Shown here: positions 18,564 to 30,242 of the stretch, in pieces
Layout of the letters: every line of letters begins with the position of its first letter
Position numbering within the stretch: the stretch's first letter is position 1
Assembly: GCA_036971615.1 (NCBI GenBank)
Contig: JAYKKR010000029.1
Location: 434,001 to 498,000 of the forward strand
Origin: Amyloporia xantha
Taxonomy: Eukaryota > Basidiomycota > Agaricomycetes > Polyporales > Adustoporiaceae
DNA length: 64,000 nt
Reading direction: 5' to 3'
Translations under genes and position numbers: made by a program
Notes under the pieces: model-generated
Told to the model about the DNA's origin: nothing
Seen by the model: only the letters and a program-made list of their open reading frames with translations
Database searches by the model: none

Positions 18564-20095
18564 CGTGTTTCCGCCAACCCTTGTTGTACATCAAGATTGT
18601 CAGTTTCCCGCGTACGCTCCAGTGTATTGATGTTCACAGGCCCTGTTCCTGGCCCACTTCGGCCCGCTGAAGTGACCCATGAGGAGAGGCCTGGTGCACT
18701 GTATGATTTGTATGTATCCGGAAGTTGATAGTACATAAACCCTTCATTATCCGAGAACGAATATGGCTCGTTTGAGTAATTGCGTATGCCACGTAAGTAC
18801 CAAGTTTCCGCCATTGCTGCCATCGTGCTGCACGCAGAGGCCTTGCCCATGTGTGAGTGAGTGTAATAATTCATTTTCGACGTCAATCGATCAGCGTAGC
18901 GTGCACTGACGACTATAGCTGCTGACGACCTTACGACAGCGCGTATCAAAGGGATCGCCATATCACGGATTTAAATGACTGTCATACTGCAATTTTGTGC
19001 ATGTGTACAAACTCTATTCGCAGGTGCACTGATTTTGCACCCGGTACAACCCAAGGACCAGGGTGAATGGAGACTTCGGACCAACGTTGACGTCAACTAC
19101 AGCACCCGTCAGTATGTGTGCGGACCACAGAGGTTCATGCTTTCGCCTTCGAGTCCGACGTTAGCCCAAGATTGGCATCCGGATGTTCTCCCTTGGAGAT
19201 TACTTCACAGAGTTTAGCGACTCAGATACCCGCGTACGTGAAGAAGACTCGTTACCACTTCACCTGCTCTCTGCGCTAATGTCTTTCAAACTATCAGCTT
19301 GCATTCCCATCGGAAAGGACCAGTGCAGCATGATCGATGGCATATGGCAGCGCCGCTGAATATGACACCATGATGCGATGAACGGTCTTTCTGTTGCGAA
19401 CCGTGCCGCTACCCGATGGACCCGCCCCTGAGGGCCTCAGGAGGAACGTGCGATGTTTGTCTCAGCGCTCCTGTTTCGGAGGAGCCCCAGCGTGCCAGAT
19501 GGGAGGTCCTCTGTTGCACCCAAACGCACGGACTCCCGGCTTGTCACCGACGGACCGCCCGACGAGTTGCCTTATGTGGATTTAGAGTTTTGAAAGTGGC
19601 TAGCCCGCCCATCTGCGAGCCCCTTCCAGACATAAATTTATCTCATGGTGAGTATTCTTACCGATTTTTAGTCGACCCTGCTTTGTATCTGCGTTGAGCA
19701 TGTGTAGGTCCGGGAGTTCGCCCTACAGAAGCGAGACTTGTTCCACCCGACGGTGGCAGCAGACTCGCAGAGACCGGGGCTCGGGAAAATTCCAACTCCG
19801 ACATCAGAGATCGGAGTTAGGCTCCGTCTCAGCCACAGCTGAGGCAAAAACGCCATTCCTTCATTCGCTATCGGATCCGAGAAAATAAACAGAAAGGGCC
19901 TCAGAAGGTTGCGGAAGTTGGGCTATCTTTGTGATGGGTCTCTCTGCGAGACTAGTTCCACCCGATTTTTGTCTTCTCCAGACGCCCCACTCTGACATGA
20001 TATAAATAATCTATATCCTGTTTACCCCCCTTCCTTTCGCCATCTCGCCACTCCCTTCAGGCTCCCCCAGAGCAGACGCTCTGCGACGCGTTATT
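18564..20095. promoter_or_regulatory. Intergenic region upstream of the potassium transporter
   Basis: No credible gene is seen. A near-identical 21 bp segment occurs twice in direct orientation, around 19,731 and 19,947 (core GTTCCACCCGA preceded by GCGAGACT), and a short hairpin (AACTCCGA / TCGGAGTT, 9 nt loop) lies near 19,795-19,819. TATAAATA at 20,001-20,008 is a good TATA box 95 bp before the transporter ATG. The repeats are candidate regulatory sites for the transporter. Confidence 0.45.
20001..20008 (+). promoter_or_regulatory. Probable TATA box of the HAK potassium transporter
   Basis: TATAAATA occurs 95 bp upstream of the ATG at 20096 and is followed by a C/T-rich leader, a typical layout for a regulated fungal promoter. 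Confidence 0.55.
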
Positions 20096-23000
20096 ATGAT
20101 ATCTAGTTCTAAAGCTCTGGAAAATGGCGATCCAATGCAGCGCTCCGCTCTCAATGTTCGCGGCTTCGCGCTGCTCACATTGAGTTTTCAGACGCTTGGT
20201 AAGTGGCACTGCGACGCTGGTGATAAGCTCGGACACTCAGCATGCTATAGGCATTATATACTCCGACATAGGCACATCTCCCCTCTATGTGCTGAACGGC
20301 ATATGGCCCGCAACAGGTCGTGTACCGTCAGAAGAAGATGTCATTGGCGGACTGAGCGCGATTGTTTGGTCTCTAACCCTGCTTCCTTTACTGAAATATG
20401 TACGTTTCTGCAAACTGTACAGCGCTCAAGGCTGACCACGAACACAGGTTATCATTTGCTTACGATTCGGCACTCATGAAGGTATTTGTTTTGCTATTTG
20501 TCATGAGTTGCATAATTGAACCTCGTGTTCAGGGGAGGGAGGTACTTTTGCTCTATTCCAGGGACTCTATCCCCCAGAAGAGAAAGACTTCGATGCGGAT
20601 AGAACACTCACCGGCGATAGTCTCAAATTTTCAACGAAGCGAAGGCATGCTCCAAAAATTTCACAAAGCATCCGCTGGCCCATGCTGGCATGGGTGAGTT
20701 TTCCGCGTCAAACGCCGCTGTCTCTACTGACATAGTCTCCAGTCGTTGTTGGGCACAAGTCTGACGCTGTCCGATGGTGTCTTGACGCCCGCCGTATCAG
20801 TTACAAGCGCCGTGTCTGGTATAGCTATCGCCCGGCCTTCAGTCGGAAGTGATGTAGTCCCGATATCTATTGTAAGCTTCTAAGACGCCACTGCATCGCT
20901 TAGTGGTCTTATCGCGCTCCTAGGCTTTCCTGGTGGCCCTCTTTCTGATTCAGTTCCGGGGAACAGCCAGATTAGCTTCGATATTTGCACCAAGTATGCA
21001 GGGTCGCTGTGCCGTGAACTGGACACTAAGTGTCACTGCTCGTATTTCACAGTCACGTTCGTATGGCTGGCACTCCTGGGTGGCACGGGCATCGTGAACA
21101 TCATACGTTATCCCGGCATTTTCAGGGCATTCGATCCTTCTAGAGCAATAATGCGTAAGCAGTCACATCCTACTCTCCATACAGGGATGTTTATTCCCAT
21201 ATCCAGTCTTTGTACGCACCCGGGACTATGATCTGTTGAGCGGTGTGCTACTCGCCGTCACCGGTTGCGAAGCGTTGTTTGCGAAGTAAGTGCATGAGAA
21301 ATAGGAGGGTTAGCGGCACTCCGAAGCTCAAACTCTTGGACACATCGGTGATATTGACGTTGTGTTTTTCAGTCTCGGGCAATTCAATATGCAATCGATA
21401 CAGGTCAGCCTTTTTCCCAAGTTCCAAGCTTGGATAGATAGAAATCTGACTTCTGAGGAAGCTTTCTTTTACTTGTTTTGTATACCCATGTCTCGTATTG
21501 CAATACCTCGGCCAAGGCGCTCGCCTGATTGTTGACAAAGAAGCCATTCTCTCCAACATTTTCTACAATGCGATACCCGGACACACGAATGGTCCACTAT
21601 TCTGGTGAGTAATCGGCTCCGGTAACCTATATTTCATGCAAACATCAGCCGGCAGGATTCTCTATGTGATTGCTATTTTGGCGACAGTATGTCCGATCTA
21701 TTTGCCGCATGTCTGATACTGATTGTAGTACAGCTCATTGCCTCCCAGGCATTGATCACTGCGACGTTCAGTTTGGTTCAGCAGCTCATCAACATGCATA
21801 GTCTTCCTCAGTCAGTATTCTGAATGTCCCGTTCTTCGATTCAAGCTGATGACGATGATTCAGTCTTCGTATGGTGTATACATCAGACAAGACTCAGGGC
21901 CAAGTGTATATACCTGTTGTGAACTGGATCCGTAAGTTCTGCTCTTTATCATGCGATGATGACATCTGACTCGGCTCGACTAGTTATGATTCTTGTCATT
22001 ATCCTCGTTGCGGCTTTCAAGAGCTCTACGTCACTAACGAATGCTTATGGGTACGGATTCTCCATACTCATATACTCGCTATTAGCGCGTTTCTTACGCA
22101 TTCGACAGTTTTGCGGTGGCCACTGTCATGTTTACGACGACTGTATTGATAGCACTACAAATAAAATATGTAAAGCATCTACATGTAATCGCTGCTGTTG
22201 CTTTTCTGGTTATTTTCGGGTTCTTGGATGGTATGAGATTTATTGTTGCTATTCATGTCCGACGCTGACATCATCTTCACAGGGCTATTCTGGGGAGCTT
22301 CCCTCAGAAAAGTGCCTGACGGCGCCTGGGTACCACTGATGATAGGCCTAATTCTGTGAGCTGCTCCACAGGTTCGAATGACCGCCGGTGAATTGACCGA
22401 CTACCATTCCCTGCCAGCGTTGCTTTCATGCTCTTCTGGACATGGGCCAAGGTGCGTTGGAAACTCTCCACAATTCGAAGACTGCATCATTCAGCAATTC
22501 ACATGTATAGGGTTTGGAAGACAATTATGACAGCTCGAACCGCAAAAACCTTCGCCACGTCATTCTCACAGACGTCGATAACGAAGAAGTACTGCGCATC
22601 CGCAAACCGCGCAGCGTGGAGAAGGCTCCATCAGAGGGCGGAGAAATTGAAGATGGCCGTGGGATGTCCAATGAAGAGTCAGATGTTGAAGACGAACCCG
22701 ACGGTCACACGGAGCTTAACAGTCCCACATACTACATCCTCGATGACGAAAACGGTGACCCCGAGCGCAGTGGTAGAAGGAAGTTGGAGCGCATTCCTAC
22801 ATGCGCTATTTTCCACAAACTGACTGTGGGGCGAGGCGTTCCCCACTCTTTTGTTGGTAAGTAATTCGTCGTAAGTAGTGTGCCATTATCTAATCTGTTT
22901 GTTGTCAGGCTTCATTCGTCAATGGCCTGCTCTCCCTCGTATCGTTGTGAGTGCTGGGATCGATTGCAGAAAGTAATTATAACTGATCGATATTGTCTTA

Positions 23001-23713
23001 TAGATCTTTCTCGCAGTGCGTGTACTCCCAACTGCAAGAATCGCTCCAGAGGATCGCTACGCGGTCACCAAAGTGCGCACTATCCAAGGTAGGCGAATAT
23101 AGGCGAAATTTGCATTTTGTGGATCTAAAAACCATGTTTGACAGGCTTCTACGGTGTCACTTATTTCCTCGGCTATCGTGATGACTTCGATATCAAGGTA
23201 TGTATTTTTGCGTACACCTGTCGCGTGTTGTGTTGACATATGTATCCTAGATCGATGAGGTTGTCAATCGCATTTGCTCGATTGAGGCGCGCGCGGATCC
23301 CCGAGAGTCCACCGCTACGATCAACGAGATCAAGCAAATCGCTTCCAATCATGTTCACATGTACGCATTCTTTTTCCATTCAATTACTATGTGTGGTGCT
23401 GACTCCTCGATGCAGCGTGCCTCATTACCATGTGATTAGTAAAAACGTGAATGCGGGGAAGTTGTCTACTTTTGTGAACTGGGTCCGAAGTTTCTTCATT
23501 GAGGATGTCTATCGTCGCTTTGGTAAATATTTTTTCTCATTTCCCTCAAATGATGTCCACGACTAATATAAATCCAGCTATCATGTTCCCTGAGACAGAA
23601 AACTGGGTGACCTCCAGTGATGAGTATGTCATTCGAGTCATGCATATCCGGGTTCCGCATAAGGCTGATACGTCAACAGGATCATTCGCGTAGGTATAAA
23701 TGCCAAAATATGA
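20096..23713 (+). CDS. HAK/KUP-type high-affinity potassium transporter
   Basis: The start at 20096 reads MISSSKALENGDPMQRS, then LTLSFQTLG and, after an intron, the family signature IIYSDIGTSPLYVLNGIWP. Other conserved pieces are GEGGTFALFQGLYP, SLTLSDGVLTPAVSVTSAV, FAPITFVWL, DYDLLSGVLLAVTGCEALFAN, QYLGQGA, IPGHTNGPLFW, SQALITATFSLVQQ, QGQVYIPVVNW and LTNAYG. About 12 membrane segments are expected. A hydrophilic cytoplasmic region rich in Glu/Asp (DNEEVLRIRKPRSVEKAPSE) follows, then a C-terminal soluble domain ending IRVGINAKI with TGA at 23711-23713. The family takes up potassium at the plasma membrane by proton symport. The gene has about 20 introns of 50-60 nt, and spliced length is roughly 800-850 residues, normal for fungal HAK. 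No frame damage was seen. Confidence 0.95.
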
Positions 23714-24297
23714 GTCTTTGATGCAGGTACACGTTGTAATCGTTTGCAGAAGAAAGATAAGTTTTGGGTGATCATTGAAGACTTTGTAATGCTAGATCTA
23801 CCTGCTGTTACTTGTTTAGACTTCGCCTGATACCTGTAGTATAAGGATTGTATAGCAGTCATTCTTGCTCTCCAGTGCAAATTGTATACATCAAAGTCAT
23901 CTCCGATCACAAAGAGCGGGGGTGAACGAAATCAGTAGTCACTGATTTGTGGGGTTGTGTATGCAGAAACTTCAACAACCCGCGATCATTGTTGACTGTT
24001 ATTATGATGGCTCATATTGTCTCACCGAACAACCTCATCAAAGTACAGTAGCTAGAAGCATATCACATAGAGATCATAATTCATACGATCGACATCCAAA
24101 CATACAAGCAAGCACCAACAACGTGTCTAAGGAATACAGAGGGAAGAGGCATTGTACCTCACGTATAGTACATATATACAAATAGATAAGTATGAACGTA
24201 CCAGGACCTAGATATGTCAGACGAGATAGACGAGAAATGAAATGCAGGACAGCAACAGCAAGCAGATCTACACGGTATTCAAAAACAGACCGAACAA
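23714..24297. other. Intergenic region between convergent genes
   Basis: This is the shared 3' flank of the potassium transporter (+) and the acyl-CoA oxidase (-). I see no gene, repeat or RNA in it. Confidence 0.5.
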
Positions 24298-26349
24298 TCA
24301 AAGGTGTGCTTGCAGAGCAGGAGCAGCGGGCCGGGGAGGGGGCGAAGAGAGTAACGTGACCTCCGCGTTGCCAGTGTAGAGTGGCATATCGCCCAGGAAC
24401 GCCTCCCAGCTCTCCGCAGTAACGATGGGGGACACCGCATACGGCTCGGCGTTCATCTGCACCAGGTACTCTTCCAGATGAGGCATTGCGGCCGTGATGG
24501 CCTTGTCCTCCATCTCGAACTGAGTCCAGCGAGACACGCCCGCGTGCTCCACGTACCACGCAGCATCAAAGAGAATGATGCCAGCTTCGTAGAGGTCTAC
24601 TAGAGGCCGAGAAACGTTGAGCTCGAGTGCAGCCTCGTACGCCATGCGGTGGCCTATCGCTTGCACCAAGGGTAGACAGCGAGGCAGCAATAGGCGACTG
24701 ACATTCTGGTCGCGGTGCTTGCCCCCTGCTTTCGCGAGCAGAGCGCGACATTCCTCAAAGAGGCCGGCTTCGTGCCGAGCGAGCAGACAGTCCGGATATT
24801 TCGACTTGGGCATCTCGTATCGACCGAGAAGGAGCTCGTTCGCGAGACCTGGATAAGAATGAGTCGAGTCCATCACAACATATGTGATAACTTGACGTAC
24901 GAATGCTCAAAGCAAGAACGTCACCTTCTGCAATACGGATCCCACGCATCAATAGCTGTAGATATGAAATATGAGTTGAGACAACACAAGATGGCACATG
25001 ATTGGTTGCACATACCTCAGACTGTAGGATATTGTTATGTTCGAACATGCCATGAGCTCCCACTCGTTCGGTTAGCGTAGAAAGACTTGACCAGGCGTGG
25101 TGAGTCATGGAGGCCTTGGCTGCGGCAGCAATACCGCTACGAACACGATGGTCGACGGAAAGGTCCCGGTACGTCACGCTAGCAGACTTTCCATGCGCGC
25201 GCATGACAGCTGCCTGGGCAATTGCGTGCATTATGGGGAGTTGCTGCGTACGGAACGACATGATAGATGAAGGGCGACCGTCCGGTCCAGTGACCATTCT
25301 CCGCAGACTGTAGCGCGCCGCCACGTAGGCGTTGACCGTGATGAGCGGAATTGCCATTGTCGCTAAGGCAAGCGATCCAACGGACACACGCCAGATGCAA
25401 GAAATGAAGTTGGCTCGAAGATCAGCCGGCTTAGCGAGTGAGCCCAGCAGTGCAGAGGCAGGAAGGCGAACATGGTTGAACTCAGTGACTGCGTGATCGA
25501 CAGGTTTAATCCCGCCTCGCTGAGGAACCACCCTGGATGGGAGCTTCAGCATACAGACGCAGCTTTGTATCGAGCTCGTACTGACCATGCTGAGACACCC
25601 TTGCACATCTCCTTCCCATTGCCAAGAGCAACGAGGAACGGGCGGACCCCTCGGTTCTCGCCATCAACGATCAGCCTAGCCATCACCACAGCTACTCGAT
25701 GCATTGATCCGAACGGACCAGTCGGAGGCATGTATCTTGTGGAGATAGATGAGTAACCTAGAGAGAGACGTTTTCACTTACACTCACTTGCGTGCACGCT
25801 CGTTGGGAGTATGGAGATCGAATTCTCCGTTCGCAAGAAGAGTTGCAGTGGTTTCCAGGTTTGGAGCGTCCAATCCATGGCCAACCTCTGTGAGCAGATA
25901 TTGGGCCCTAGGTGTGCAGAGCCATCAGGGTCAGCACACAATCCAGCGGGTATGAACAAGAAACGACGCACGATACGTCAAATCTCATGATCTTCTCCAT
26001 GAGTGGTCGGAGCTCAGGACGCTTCTCCGCGAACGGCGCTAGAGTACCGCCAGCGAGATTGAACTGGATGGTAAGTAGCGTAAAGGCACCACCGTCCAGC
26101 GCATGAATATTATCTGTGTGGAACTCCCAAAACTTTGGTGTCATATGCAAGATATCATCCGCAGTAAGAGCTGTTGGGTGCAATTGAGTGTACTTTGTCT
26201 GAAAGAACACCAGGGTCCCTACCATAGGCTCTGGCAATAGCCCGGGCTCTGCGGTAGGACAGTGCAATCCGTTCATCCAGCGGGGCACGGTCGTCCAAAC
26301 GTTGATACTCTGGGCTCTGAGGTAGATGAGCGGTCCGCGGAGAAGCCAT
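24298..26349 (-). CDS. Peroxisomal-type acyl-CoA oxidase / acyl-CoA dehydrogenase-like protein
   Basis: It starts at the ATG at 26349 (MASPRTAHLPQSPEYQRLDD). An all-helical N-terminal part follows (LTADDILHMTPKFWEFHTDN), then the substrate/flavin region YLLTEVGHGLDAPNLETTAT, which matches the TELGHG motif of acyl-CoA oxidases, and VMARLIVDGENRGVRPFLV, KPVDHAVTEFNHVRLPASAL. The flavin-domain helix region contains RRMVTGPDGRPSSIMSFRTQQ. Further on ERVGAHGMFEHNNI and RIAEGDVLALSIR take the place of the GGHGY and catalytic Glu regions. The protein ends ALQAHL; the last three residues, AHL, fit the loose PTS1 consensus. These enzymes carry out the first oxidation of peroxisomal beta-oxidation and make hydrogen peroxide. 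The sequence is divergent from the best-known fungal Pox1 type, so substrate preference is open. Several short introns are present. Confidence 0.85.
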
Positions 26350-29300
26350 AGTGTGTGAAAAGTATAAAACAAAGAACCACGGAACTGAAGAGCACTTATG
26401 TACACTATGTACAGGGTCCGAAAGTGGGCAGTTGCGAGTAGGCATATGCTTGGAAGCTCGCATTTTATCTACTCGCGCATAGGCAACATCGGAACTATTT
26501 GGCATACCTCGGATCCTCGACTGTCAGGCCGACATCTGGCGATGAGATCTCAGAGATGGCCCTTGACGGCCTCATGCCCTGATCGTGTTCGGCAAAGAAG
26601 GGTTCGCGGAGGAACGTGAGCACATACAAGATTTAGTATAAGAATTCTTTGTCATCGGGCGTAGAATGGTCGTCGCTGTCAGCAGCCAAGATTCAGAGCG
26701 CTTCGGTGAGACGTCTCCATGATGCTCGCATAGTGCGCAGCACCTGGAGGTGTTTCGTAACCGTTCGATTCTGGCTTGAGGAGACTCCAGGCATCTCCAG
26801 GCACGCTACGTGACAAGGACTAATGCTTTTCGTTACACGCAACGGGGCATCGATTGAACGGATAATCTAGCGCAATGCGTCCTGCTGGATCCCTTTTCCA
26901 TTATTCTGTTCTACCGATCTATCGTCAGCATGCTACACTGTATTTGCGTCCAATACCTACCGCTCGTAATCTTGAGACGCGCGCCACAAGAATTGTGAAG
27001 TTTGCTAATCGCGTTTGCTTTACTGCCCGCGCTGGCATAGGGCGCTCTATGCAGGACTGGCGCCGCTCCCTCGAGATTTGGGTGCTTTGCACGCTGTCTT
27101 CCTAGGGATTCGCTGTCAAGAGTGAACTGACAAGGGATCGACGGAAGTATCCGGCATCGGATCGACCGGTTATTGATGGCTCCTCGAAATTCTCAGGAAG
27201 ACAAGGTGAGTGCCAAAATGCATTGAGGCGTGGATCGATTTGATGGTAATCCATTCTCGTCCACCTTGGACGTCTGTCCATCCTATAGCGCACTTTAGCA
27301 CATCATGCCACCTGATGCTGGGTCCTGTAAGACTGAACTAGCTTGCCACTAGTAGATTACCAAAATGGATGTAATTTACGTATTATTGACTAGTCCGTGA
27401 GGACGTGTCAGCGTTTCGTCATTCTTCCGATGTACAACTTCCATATGGTACCTTCTAACAGGTTGAAAGCCTGTTTCCCAGGTCATGCTTCGCCACCCTC
27501 GCATGCTATGCATTCCCGTCCTAGGCGGTTGCGTACACGTTTTTAGTACACAGTGATGGCAACGAGGACAGGGTTGACATCGAATGACACGACAGTTGAG
27601 CTTCTGACGCGATGAGCCTAACGATAGTGTGTCCTCGATTCAATGAATCCTCTCAGTGTGTGCGCTGTGTGCGCAGCTCTTGGATGCAGTGAATCCGAGA
27701 ACAATCACGCACTTCGTTAACGGTGAAGACGACAGGATTTGGTATTTCATCGGCTACCGGAGAGGGCAGGATCATCAGTAGACCGACACGAAAGTGCTCA
27801 GCATCGGACGGATTCCGGCAAGAGTGCCGCCGGACATCCAAGGATAGAACTTGCATAAGCATGACCAAAGCCGAGAAACTCCGTTTCATTTTAGCGCGAT
27901 GGCGGAACAGCGCTGGCGCATGCTCGAGCTTGGAGCTGGAATCCCGACTGGGGGACCTAGACTGTCAAATATGTCAAGATTGCGATCATCAATCCCATCA
28001 CTAGCATCGCGGCTTGGGCGGTGACGGCAAGTCTGGACATCTTCTGGAGTGGCGTAAGAGGGTATTGCGCTTGTATTCAATGCCAGTATGCTTTGATCGC
28101 GCCAGAATCGCTTTTCCCGGACTAGCTTACCAGGAAGTAATGCCAGCTTGAACAAATGGAGAGTGGTACTATATGTTTGATGGCGAGCGAATTGACTTGA
28201 CGTCAAAACGCCGTTAAGATGGCACGCTAGGCCATAAGGTCGTGATATCGCCGTGAAAATGTGCGCAGGTCGATCGGTTTCTCCGCGGATCGGATAGTGC
28301 AAGCACTGCGAATGGTATACGACCAAGCGTAGCGCAGGGCGCATGGTGTGATATATAGCATCACTAACCGGAGAACGATTGCCGGAACTCTTACCGTGGC
28401 GTTCATAAGCTTACCAAAGCAATTGGGTTGCACCTCCGCTGAAGGGAAGACGTGAGTGTCATCAACATTCAGTTCCATGTCATACACTGCTGTTGATACG
28501 TCTATGCATGAATGCATCTGGTTTGAGCCGTCATGCAAGGGCTATCAGGCTGCTGAGCTGTATCGTTGCGATAAGTGCGCATTCTGCTCGAACCACCTGT
28601 AGACCCTGGTCCTATAATGGGGTACAACGGAGGTGTCGGACACCGCACGATGCCATAAAAGGTTGGAACGACTCATCAACATTTCAACACGGACCACACG
28701 GGAGCAGCATTTGGCCCTCTCCATTCGGCAGATAACAAGACAGACGGCCTTTGATAAAAGACGATAACACTCACCACGGACCACAATCACCGTAGCGCTT
28801 CTAACTAAATTTTGGCCCCTCAGCTAAAAAGAAGCGATTCATTCGCTATGGGGTTCAGAGTTCGCGGGTTTAGGTTCTGGAGAAGATAGCGGATCCTGTT
28901 ACGTGACAGTTCGTTAAAACTTCTGCGCCCTCCGTGTGATGCGATCAGTAGGCGGGTTTCGTGAAGCCCGTCAGGTGCATTCATGCGCCGTCAACGTGCG
29001 TCGTGGGCATATCAGAGGCAGAACGCGTCTCCGGTGAGTAATACTTTCATGCGATAGACCCTGGACGTTAGGATTCACGCCTGGAAATGCCGTAGGAACT
29101 TACCGCTGTGTGGCTACCATAGTGATCACTTGCCGGCTCACTATTACTCTCAACGGAAGTGGCACCGGTTAGAATTGTGGGCGTCTGTGGGGTCGTGTGA
29201 GTTGTCTTTCCATCCGAGTTTGTCAGTATAAGCTCACGGGCAAATTCAGTCTTGTCAGGGTCGCATAGAACAGCTAGCAAGCCTTCTCCGTCGGATAGCA

Positions 29301-30242
29301 TACCGATGGCGCGAGTGACAGCCTGGGTCCCATCAATCATACCTCTGGGCGGCATCGAACATTCACGATGACAGCAGAGAATAAGGTCCAACGTAACACT
29401 CCCATTAGACTTACAATGACTTCGCTTGACCGATAAGACCGCCATGTCAGCTCTTGCGTCGCCAACACCGGCATAATGACCGCTGCGGTCGTGAACATGC
29501 TGGATGGTGAGATACGCTGGCGTAAGGAATGGAGACTGCAACATTGCGTGACTGAGGCGATGTGATGTGGCGTCGTCATTCATACTTGGCACCGACTTCC
29601 GTCTCCTCTGTTCAAATATACATCCTGTCGTAAGCACTTGAGGAAACATGTGTATGGTGGTTGATATTCGTATTGTTCGTGTTAAAGAAGCGCTGAAAAA
29701 TCCCCCAGATGTCCAATTGCTCCTGGGACACGTCTAAAATTACGCCAAGCAGCGGTTGAACTTGGGCATCTTATGCAGGGACGCCGTTACCGGCTGGAAC
29801 GTGGATATTCGACTTCACAGCAATAGCTTGAGTTTCATGTAATTAAGCTTGCAAGGCAATTGCTTAGCGTCCCCAGTTAGGATAGAGGTAGCTCCTGTGA
29901 GCATCGATCAGTTATGACACGTATTCATATTCAAGTTCATGGAGGAGGAGGTATAATTAAAACCTTCAAGAAAATTTGCTGGCCAGTAGAGCAGGTATAG
30001 CTTATTAAAGCGAGGTCAAATGGAGTCCTTATAATGCTAGCAGCTCGTGAGGTCAGAGTCGACAAGTCAAATTCATAGATGAGCGAGAGAAGTGAGCCCG
30101 ACGACACGCTTGGTGCACGTGATACGTGTCAATATGGGCGCTAAAGACTGACGCGCAGGCCAGTACTGCACTGCTTGGTCACTGCGCTGGAGCTCTCAGG
30201 CTCGTCGAGCTGCGCAGCGAGCAGCTATCCCCATTCACCGCC
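26350..30242. other. 3.9 kb interval with no gene I can support
   Basis: The left 200 bp is the 5' flank of the acyl-CoA oxidase. Between about 27,650 and 29,650 the minus strand has several medium open frames with plausible splice sites, for example 29,515-29,340 (hydrophobic, ending NVRCRPE before a GT) and 29,290-29,110 (Ser/Thr-rich). These could be exons of a fast-evolving membrane protein, but I could not assemble a convincing chain. No transposon features were recognised. The last few hundred bases are the VPS10 upstream region. Confidence 0.35.

Noticed and set aside
24074..24559. 161-codon minus-strand ORF
   Set aside because: It overlaps the acyl-CoA oxidase 3' end in another frame and has no motif.
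27388..27415. Hammerhead-ribozyme-like hairpin (GTCC GTGA GGAC, with TGAC/GTCA outside)
   Set aside because: The stem-loop equals hammerhead stem II, but the required CTGATGA before it and GAAA after it are missing, and no stems I and III can be formed. It is a simple hairpin.
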